Assembly: GCA_039090855.1 (NCBI GenBank)
Contig: CM076996.1
Span: forward strand, 52,790,469 to 52,854,468
Direction: 5' to 3'
Length of the DNA stretch: 64,000 nucleotides
From: Macrothele yani
Lineage: Eukaryota; Arthropoda; Arachnida; Araneae; Macrothelidae
Below the pieces are notes generated by a model. That model was not told where the DNA came from, did not search any database, and worked only from the letters and a program-made list of their open reading frames with translations. Below are positions 56,200 through 64,000 of this stretch, in pieces. Position 1 is the first letter of the stretch. Each line of letters begins with the position of its first letter. A program made the position numbers and the translations under genes.

Positions 56200-57847
56200 A
56201 CTTAAGAGCAAAACTGAAGACTAAGGAAAAACTTTAGAATTTAAAACAGAAGGTTGCAAAATAACCTGAAAATCAAAACGCGCAACGCAGCAGTTTTGAA
56301 AATTCAGAATTCACATTCTATAAAGAAGAAACCTAAGCAAAAAAATACATATATAATTTTGACTCACACCTAGTACAACATAGAAAAGGTTATGTATCTA
56401 CCTGTGTGAGTAAAAGGAGAAAAGATAAAAAAATAAAATAAAACAACTGAATGTAGAAGGTGTCGAGAATACTGAGCCTTGGCTTTATCAAGGACCAGCA
56501 AAAACTCTGCATTTTCTCACTTCCACAAAGACCTAGTTGGAAATGGGTTTCTGCAAGGCCATAGATGCAAGTAACATTCCCACCTAAAATAGTTTAAAAA
56601 ATATATATAAGTCATGTCCTCCGTAGAGTTGCATGACCTAGCACTAGTTAACAATTTCGCTTGCATCCATTAACCTTCCTGGCCCGACCCATGCTCTTCA
56701 TCTGTTACTATTAAACAGAGAGAAGAAGATTAAAGAGAACTCAAGCTGTGAGAGTGACATAATAATTAGAAATGATTTTCAGATATAACGAAATTCCAAG
56801 TTCGTTTGAGAGAGAATTTAAACCTGAAAATCAATGCAAAAGAAATCCAAATTTTACATTGCAATTAAAAAAGGAAATGTTAATTTTTAACGAACAGATT
56901 TTTGAAAGAAAACTTGAGTCTAAAACCCCCTACTCTACAACTTATGACAGCACGAAAACGAGAATAAGCTAAAGATAATAATTAACTAAAGAAAACTTTG
57001 TGAAAGTTATATACCTTAAACAGTTAGTTGCAATATGTACAAAGTATTTCAGCAGTGCTTTAAGTGCATAATTAATTAGTTATTAAGAACTTAACTACTT
57101 TGAAAAAACAGCGCATAGACAGCGCATAGAAAAGGAACAAGCTTAGCCATCTTCTGTTCCTAGGTACCCCAAAAGACGCTCAAAGTTACAAAGAAAAGAA
57201 AGAGATAAAACCCGCAAAAATGTTAACAGACAAACCAATGCCTAAAAGCTGAAAAGCTAAAAAACGACACAGAAAAAGTACATGAAGTACAAACATTGAA
57301 CTTATAAAACCTAGAACCCAAAAACAAGGAAGAGAGCTTACCTCTTGTGTGACAAAAACTTTTCTTCTCACAAGAGAAGAACATGGCTGACCTCTTCCGC
57401 CACTCCCTAGACGCTGGGGGCAGTGAGGGTGGGGCTGATGGCCTCCTCATACAGCAAGAAACCAACGCGCGGAGATTTTAACCAGAGAAAAAAATATATA
57501 AACTTAAGACTGTGGATCTGTATGATCAGAAAGAGCAGAATTAACTCTCCAGAATACATGAGAAATATTATAAAATACACGAGCAGTTTATTTAATAATC
57601 TTTGCATGTATTAAATCACCTTAGTGAGCTTCTATAGATTAATCAGAATCTTATTAATTTTAATGTTGGTTTTACTATTTTTAGTATAGCTATCCTAGTG
57701 ATGAATAACTAGTTTTCTTTTTTATTTGTTTTTATTTTCTTTTATAAACAGATTTTTAAGCTTTTTTTGTGATTTTGTTTATATTATTTAATTTTTTGTT
57801 TTAATAGGACCGTCATATCCATAGCACTAAGGTTCCTTTAGGTAGTT
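56200..57847 (-). repeat. Pseudo-LTR: partial upstream PLE copy
   Basis: It equals the tails 51632-53278 and 47063-48709 with few differences. It contains a short GC-rich stretch (57390-57470), an ATG and a splice donor (57384 and 57341), consistent with a promoter/5' exon role for the unit downstream. No TATA box could be picked out reliably. Confidence 0.85.
57342..57384 (-). CDS. Candidate 5' exon for unit 2, in the pseudo-LTR
   Basis: MFFSCEKKSFCHTR, donor GAG|GTAAGC, phase 1. The acceptor would be at 55985, giving an intron of 1,356 bp. Same logic as for unit 1. Confidence 0.42.
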
Positions 57848-57883
57848 TGCAAGTCACAGAGAAGCAAATTATATGCCCTAAAC

Positions 57884-58111
57884 ACACAGGAAAACATTGA
57901 AAATATAGTTAAGTTAAGTGCACATTTATAATAAACGAAAATTCACTACATTCCTAAAAACAATAAAAGAATAAAAACAACCTACAAAAAAAATCATTTT
58001 TTTTGTAGGTTGTATTTATTCTTTTTTTTTTTTTTTTTTTAGGAATGTGGTGATTTTCGTTTATTATAAATGTGCACTTAACTTAACTATATTTTCAATG
58101 TTTTCCTGTGT
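57884..58111. repeat. Large hairpin with ~110-bp arms
   Basis: The left arm 57884-57993 and right arm 57995-58111 are nearly exact complements with a 1-nt centre (ACCTACAAAAAAAAT / ATTTTTTTTGTAGGT). The arms differ chiefly by a poly-T expansion on the right (58022-58040). It starts about 36 bp from the PLE pseudo-LTR boundary. It is a foldback element or a snap-back repair product. Confidence 0.88.
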
Positions 58112-58239
58112 ATTCAATGTTTTCCTGTGTATGATTATCTTAAACCTCGATCGGTGTAATCTTGTGATCACACCGCCTCTGCTATGGTTACGCTGCCATG
58201 TCTGGCAAGAATCAACAAAAGTAAACCTGAGAAAAAAAT

Positions 58240-58520
58240 CCTTTAAACCAATGGGGAAAAATCTCTTCTCTCATTGGCTGGCGAGTAACGAAGCAATAGC
58301 GGACCCGTGAGACACACTGAGCAAATGGCCAGTTTTGTCTTATCCGGTGTTGAACGTGGATTTTCCTCTGGGAAACTTATTCTGTGTGTGATGTTTTTTT
58401 TTTCAGGTTCCCCTTTCCCGTGTCTTTTCCTTCTTTTCCCCCTGTACTCATCTTTGGCACAGGTGTGCCGGGCATTTTTCTGCGGAGAGAAATATCGCTT
58501 GGAATGGCTTGTTGTTACAG
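58240..58520 (+). promoter_or_regulatory. Possible promoter and first exon of a + strand gene
   Basis: CCAAT boxes on both strands (ACCAATGGG near 58247, CATTGGCTGG near 58274) precede an ATG in good context (GCAAATGG, 58325). A 65-codon open stretch follows, starting MASFVLSGVERGFSS with a hydrophobic middle (LILCVMFFFSG...CLFLLFPLYS), ending at a strong donor ACAG|GTAAGT (58520). No homologue was recognised. It could equally be chance, or a 5' UTR exon. Confidence 0.3.
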
Positions 58521-58899
58521 GTAAGTATGTAGGGCAGCTTACAACTTCACTTCTTAACGGGTAACCGTCTACTCCTTCTCCTCTAATATTTCCATACTTT
58601 TCTGTCGTGCTATTCTATCAGGGCAATCTGCTCCTAACTCTCTTAGATTCTCTTTCACCTGCCAAAAGGCGCATGGCGCTGTGGGTTCGGGTTTCTCAAC
58701 CTAATTTAGGAACTCCTTTTTCGTTTTCGATCTCTGTGCTAATTCTACTGCTCTTCCTGACCTCTTCGCTGATATCGTGCTGCAGGCGGTGAGAGGAGGC
58801 GATGCGGACCCGCACCGACTTCACCCTCTAAGCCATTCCCCTTGGACGGAGGCGAAACGTTTTCTCTTGCGGAGAGACAGCCAGGGGGGAAAGGCCATC

Positions 58900-58922
58900 C
58901 CCCCCCACACACACACACACAA
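58900..58922. repeat. C-run and CA microsatellite
   Basis: A run of C followed by ACACACACACACACAC. A simple repeat. Confidence 0.8.
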
Positions 58923-60143
58923 AAGGACCCTGTGAACCCTTCATTTACAAATAGAAATGGAAGCACTGCCCAATAAAATAGATGAGTGGGACAAAGAGAA
59001 GACACATCTTTCATAAATCAAGAATGTTACTGCTCTTGTGTATCATGTTGTATTAGGTTATTATCGGTGGAAGAAACTAATAGTGTAATATCATATGCAT
59101 GTATATATATATATATAATTTTATTAATTTCAGTGTTTATCAGCAAACTATTGTATATGAACTTAATATGAAATTCCAATCATGATGACACGTACGCAGC
59201 AGACTTAGATAAAGTACGTAAGTTGTAGGAGCTTTAATTTTTTTCGTTTGAACTCAATTTCTCAAATTTCAGGGGCACTGGAAGGTATTGTTACCGCGAA
59301 ATCTCACGATTTCCCATTAACAAGTAATTTAAATATTCATTACGATTCCTAGGTAACCAGCAATTTAAATATTTAATGTCCCAACTTCCAGTTTTCTTAA
59401 GGAACCCACTCCACAGATTTCATAATTTAATTTCAACAATCGGTTTTCCATTTTTTCTCATTCATTGATAGGAAAGACTAAATTTAAGCACTCTCAATTT
59501 TGTTATTATTATTATTTTTGCATTAGGCCCGGAGTAGAAATGTTGAAACACTTTTTTTCTTTCGCTAAAAACCCCCCAAGACCCAGTTAGTTACTCGTCA
59601 AGGTGCGCAGCTGTCATCCCCATATAACATCCTTTTATTTCTTGAGCGCCAAGGAACACAGCAACAAAAGCACAGGAAACCGTGTACGTGACATGAACAA
59701 AAGTTGCCTATCGCCGAGAGATTACTTGGACAGGGAAGGGCTATGAAAGAGTAGTCATCTACTTTTTCACTAAACAGCGAAATAACAATGTAGTGACACT
59801 TTCCCTTTCACCCAGCTTGGGCACTCGATTCAAGCAAACGAGTAGGTGGGTCTCTTTTCTGTTGTTAGAAGTGGCAGGCCGTTTAAATTCCCAAAATTCC
59901 ACAACAGGAAAAATTACGTAAGGTGACAGACCAGGTAAATGGCGACCGACCCCCTTGTACCCCTTCGGACTGCCATAGAAAGTTTGCTAGCCAATCGCGG
60001 GCCTGGGAAACAGGGTAACTTCCAATCAAAATTCTCGGTAACACCCACAAATTTAACCCCCTCCCCTTTGTAGAAGCGAAACTGAGAAATAAGAAAATAT
60101 AAGGGAATGGGTTTTGAGAAAGAAAGAAAAGAGAGGAGAAAGA

Positions 60144-60320
60144 GAGAGAGAGAGAGAGGTTTTTTTTTTTTTTTTGGAGACTTTTTTTGGACGGCTATGG
60201 AGATGGACATGCGTGGGAGAAACGGACAGAGGTGGAAGAAATAAACTTTGGAGATGTCGCGAAAATTAAGGTGAAAGAGATCCATTCCGAGAAGGATGAC
60301 GTCGACGACCTAGAGATTGG
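60144..60320 (+). other. Possible exon with donor after a GA microsatellite
   Basis: A GAGAGAGAG tract and poly-T precede an open + strand stretch reading LDGYGDGHAWEKRTEVEEI, NFGDVAKIKVKEIHSEKDDV, DDLEIG, ending at ATTGG|GTAAGA (60320). Composition is protein-like and acidic, but no in-frame ATG or homologue is seen. Low confidence. Confidence 0.25.
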
Positions 60321-62380
60321 GTAAGATGAATTTTCACTGTCAATTTCCCTGTACTGCATGTTCTATGCGAGGTATCATATCCCTTCCCATCTTAAATGGA
60401 AAATTTCTCAATACGTGCACCATGACAACACTGTAACTGAAAGTTTGCCAGAAGTCAGGACAGTAATAATTTTAAAAGTAATAACTCTTTAGAAATTGGT
60501 TTAAATAAATTAATCACTTCCACCGAAAACATGTATTAGTTTTAAGCAGCATTTATTCAGAATAAACATTTTATTTAAACGTTAACCTTTTTGTCGTAAC
60601 TTTTATATCTACAGTTCTTCACTTTTTATGTTGTGCATAATACTGTATGTATGAGTATGTACGTTCTGGTAGCATGCTATCTGCTGACCTTAACTTAACT
60701 TTTGCGGCACCTAAGTTTAAGCGGAATACCCGCTACGATTTAAGTGAAACACAACGCGTAAATTGTCCGCAACTTTGAGCACGGAATTTCTATAAGGGAT
60801 AGGAAATCCGACCTCAAAGTTGTTAATTTTCTAGGCGATTTCATTTTTTTAACCTGTAGGTTCCAGAAGTAGTTAATAGTAATAAATATTCCATTGTGGC
60901 GAATTGCCGACACAGTGGTTCACGTCCACAGTCGAGGGCGTGGTAATAGTGGGATTCCTAGATGAACATTCATTACAGGTTTATGAGAGGTTAATCCCAT
61001 TTTTCACGGCGTGCCCGATAGGTTGTTAACCGCAGATGATGCCCTCGCGCACGCAAAAATACGCCTCCCTCCGAAATAGTTAAATCACGAACAACTAAGA
61101 AGACACGAATCAAAAGCATGAAATGTCCCGGTACAAGTTAAACAGACCATCAAAGCCACGATCTGTTCCTTATCAAGTGCTAATGGATTGATGTTTTTAC
61201 TGGCTATTAAAGGATCTGCACGCTCTAACCCGATGTGCCTAGCAAACAGAAAAATTCCCCCTTGAGAAACCTACTTCTATCAACATAGGGGTGGTCCGGT
61301 ACCCTGAAGCATCAAGTTATAGATTTTACAGTCCGAAAGAGGCAGGTGGTCTGCGATCAAATTACGCCTGCCGCCCACCCTGATCAACAGGTATAATGGG
61401 GGGGGGGAGGCGACGAATGAATTGACGAGATAGTGTTGATTGGAAGATTGAATATGAGTCATAAAGAATGATAAAAAATAATAATAAGTGCGGGGGAAAG
61501 AAACTGCAGCCCAAGGAGTGTTTTGTTCTTTGTCACTTCTTTTCTAACGTTTCTATTCGCGATGTTGCGTGTTTCAGCTTCTCAGAAAGTCAGGTGTGGT
61601 TGGTACAAAACCGTGGGAATCGTAGACTTTTCTCAGCGCTCTGAATGGACCTCAAGGTCTTGTTGACGTGCGTGCTAAAAAAAGCTCATTTGTAAAACTC
61701 AGCATCTGTACCGAATAATTAAATTTATCGTACATCCAATCTGATCCTTTCTTTCTACTTGGGTATAATAATCATTTATTTGCCACAGGTGTTCGCGAAT
61801 GCAGTTCGCCAGGCTCATCTGGGGGCAAAAATTCCTCGTATCTTATCATTTCCTGCTGGAACAATATTACGTTGCCTCAATAACAAAATGTTTCTTTCGC
61901 AAAACAATGTTTTGAATGCTGAATGCACGCACATATAAAAATTTAAAGAGTCATTTTTCAGTAGCGTCTACGATGAGAAAGAAAATTCTATAAATAAATA
62001 AATATACTTAGTGACATGCCAACAAGGGAAAAAAATGATTTCATCCAAGAAGATTTACTATAAGTAAAAAAAAAGTGTATTTCGCGGTTTAAATTCAGAG
62101 AAACATAATTCACACGCGCACAGGGAGAAAAAACAAATTAAGTGAATTGTAATGTTGGAATAATCAGAAGTATTTCTTTCTATTTTTTTTTTTAAACTAA
62201 AACAAGATACTCGTGGAAATGTTCAAAAATTTTCTTGGATTTTAAAACGACAGCATTAATTATTTTCCATGACATATAACTAGGACAAGCCGCCAACGGT
62301 AACCGATAACTCGGGTACAGTTGGCAAATTTTGAGCGAAGCTACTGCAAAATCTAAGCTCATTAAGGCGTCTATTATAAC
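60321..62380. other. Unassigned non-coding sequence
   Basis: I see no TIRs, exons or RNA genes that I can support. A G-run is at 61388-61397. It may be an intron or intergenic. Confidence 0.4.
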
Positions 62381-62383
62381 AAA

Positions 62384-63645
62384 TTCTAAAAAACGAGCGT
62401 GTAAAATGTATGACTTGCAGAACAAAAGTACGAAACATTCTAAAAAAGAAATGCCTAAAATTTATCATGAACTACTTTCCTTCACGTTGGTTGTGATCAG
62501 GTTGCATCTAAACAAAGCGCAAGGATACACTCAGATCGGGAACCACGTTTTACATCAAGACTCACAGAACCGACAAGCGACGTTATTGACGCCATATTGC
62601 TGACCTCGACCGCGACTTCAGCAGTTACAGTTAGAAAAGAGACAAAATCAAAACAAAAACAGAAAAAAAAAATGTTTACCGGTGCCAGTTTTAACGTTTT
62701 TCCTGTGTCCACAGTGTGCTCCGCTTCCTTTTTTAACAGTTTGAACGAAAGTAATTTCAAATTGACTGCGAAAGAACTGAAAAACTCGAGCAAACTGCGT
62801 CGTGAAAAACTGCGACTATCTAATTGTAAACAAATGTAACTGAACGTTCGCGCGTGTTTTTTTAATTGAAAAAAATCAGTGATTAGTGACATGGGTTGGT
62901 GGTTTCATGGTGATCGGTTGTGTCCTATAGGAATAATGACCATTAAAAAACGGACCAATTTTAATAATTTTAATTGAAATTCCTCAATGACACGGAATTT
63001 CGGGAATCGGATGGCGTCAAAACCTGACTATGTCCAATCGCATGCCAAAAATCACGGTGATCGAATGTGTCATGTCGTAGCTATGCCCGAACAACTAATT
63101 GTCCCGATTCTCGTATAGAGAGCGGATTTTTTCAATTATCGTTAAAATTGGTCAGATTTTTAATGGTCATTATTTTTATAAGACACGGCCAATCACCATG
63201 ATACCGAATCCATATCACTCACCATGTCCCTTCCTTTCTCTGTAGCAAGTGTCACCGCGATCGGCTGAAGATCTTTGGAGGAGATAGGTAACAAACTACC
63301 CCTTCTCAAAACCCGGAAAAAAAACCCCTGAAAATGCAAGTCTTTAGACAATTATTTTCCAATGAAACAGAGTTTCGGGAATCGGAAACCGTCAAAACCT
63401 GACCATGGACGATGTCCAATCTCATGCAAAAAATGACGGTGATCGGATGTGTCATCTGGTACCTATGCCCGAAGAACTAATTGTCTTGAGTCTTGTAAAG
63501 AGAGCTTCGCTCAACAAATTCTAAAAAAGGAATGCGTAAGATGTACGATGAACTACTTTCCTTCACGCATTCGCGTTGGTTGTGATCAGGTTGCATGTAA
63601 ACAAAGCGGAAAGAAACACACAGATCGGGAACCACGTTTTTCATT
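62384..63645. repeat. Dispersed direct repeat B, two copies
   Basis: 62384-62560 and 63515-63645 share ACAAATTCTAAAAAA, GAACTACTTTCCTTCACG, GTTGGTTGTGATCAGGTTGC and GATCGGGAACCACGTTTT. The first copy has an extra internal stretch (about 62410-62450). Unknown family. Confidence 0.75.
62907..63199. mobile_element. Foldback MITE-like element with ~60-bp inverted ends
   Basis: ATGGTGATCGGTTGTGTCCT ... AATAATGACCATTAAAAA on the left is inverted on the right (ATGGTGATTGGCCGTGTCTT from 63199). The interior holds a copy of repeat A. It is about 293 bp with no coding sequence. Confidence 0.75.
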
Positions 63646-63964
63646 TTATATCGCGAAAGACACACACACAAACTTGATTAAGCAAGTGCTGAGCTAACAG
63701 ACGGAGACTTTCCATTTCTTCATTTTTCAATTCAAACAGTTTTTTTTTAAATTAATGCTAGTGAGCCGACTTTCGTCAAACTGTTAAAGTAAAAGGCCAT
63801 CTAGTTTTAATTGAAATTCCTCAATGACACGGAATTTCGGGAATCGGAAGGAGTCAAAACCTGACCATAGACGATGTCCAATCGCATGCCAAACACCACG
63901 GTGATCGGATGTGTCATGTCGTACCAATGCCAACTAATTGTCCCGAGTCTTGTATAGAGTTTCG
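62968..63964 (+). repeat. Direct repeat A, three copies
   Basis: Copies at 62968-63120, 63352-63500 and 63805-63964 share CGGGAATCGG, GTCAAAACCTGAC, GATGTCCAATC, CACGGTGATCGGATGTGTCA and CAACTAATTGTC. Spacing is about 385 and 453 bp, so repeats A and B form a loose composite. The window ends within this repeat field. Confidence 0.8.
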
Positions 63965-64000
63965 GGTTCAGTTTCAAAGCATTAAGGCAAAATTCCTACC

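Larger units (their letters stand above)
47063..57847 (-). mobile_element. Tandem array of a permuted (N-terminal GIY-YIG) Penelope-like retroelement
   Basis: Three head-to-tail copies on the - strand: a partial upstream copy 57847-56200, a full unit 56199-51632 and a full unit 51631-47063. The repeat starts CTTAAGAGCAAAACTGAAGA at 47064, 51633 and 56201, so the period is 4,569 and 4,568 bp. The partial first copy holds only the non-coding tail (1,648 bp) and stands upstream of unit 2 as a pseudo-LTR, a hallmark of PLEs. Units differ by scattered substitutions and single-base indels, so the array is young. Confidence 0.92.

Noticed and set aside
59914..60285. 123-codon - strand open frame over poly-T/GA tracts
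   Set aside because: It is low complexity (runs of Lys, Ser and Leu) and arises from simple repeats. No homology was recognised.
1..64000. CRISPR array, bacterial operons or phage genes
   Set aside because: Introns, SINEs, long UTR-like sequence and eukaryotic transposons show that this is a eukaryotic chromosome. No regularly spaced short repeats with unique spacers were seen.

Overview
This is a eukaryotic, AT-rich, intron-bearing genomic window, most likely from an arthropod with a large, repeat-rich genome. The IS630/Tc1/mariner, pogo, Tigger, hAT, Penelope-like and tRNA-SINE content and the host exons fit an arthropod. I cannot name the species. An insect such as a polyneopteran is my first guess, and a chelicerate is not excluded.

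The only host gene I recognise is the 3' end of Sbf (SET-binding factor / myotubularin-related 5/13) on the + strand. Its last two coding exons are at 11483-11614 and 24204-24296. They are joined in phase across a 12.6 kb intron packed with transposons, and they encode the end of the C-terminal PH domain. A quiet AT-rich stretch to about 30.8 kb looks like a very long 3' UTR with a Tc1 insertion.

Layout. 0.4-2.9 kb: decayed gene of an unnamed repeat-borne protein family, with a second fragment at 38.1-38.5 kb. 3.4-5.0 kb: Tc1 with a SINE-tail insertion. 5.2-5.8 kb: another unnamed repeat-borne gene. 6.7-8.0 kb: nearly intact mariner. 8.0-10.1 kb: hAT remains. 12.2-16.5 kb: hAT with TIRs. 17.2-17.7 kb: mariner fragment. 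17.7-23.8 kb: two canonical Penelope-like element (PLE) copies head-to-head, one split by a DUF4817-type transposon. 27.6-29.0 kb: Tc1. 30.8-34.4 kb: RTE-like LINE cut by a pogo element and a SINE. 34.4-37.0 kb: Tigger with a hAT MITE and a 188-bp triplication. 39-45.8 kb: a SINE-dense nest of hAT elements. 46.0-47.0 kb: broken Tc1. 47.06-57.85 kb: tandem PLE array. 57.9-64 kb: a large hairpin, possible first exons and dispersed repeats.

The most interesting system is the PLE array, read on the - strand. It has two full 4.57-kb units and an upstream partial copy acting as a pseudo-LTR. Its GIY-YIG endonuclease lies N-terminal to the reverse transcriptase (the permuted, Naiad-type order). An in-frame UGA sits exactly where related proteins have the first Cys of a C-x4-C-x2-C motif, so selenocysteine is a plausible reading. 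A candidate 5' exon in the pseudo-LTR splices in frame to the body, and the endonuclease and RT frames overlap with a +1 offset at CUA-UGA. Nearly every other coding trace in the window is a dead or dying mobile element, and several nested insertions can be ordered by their target-site duplications.
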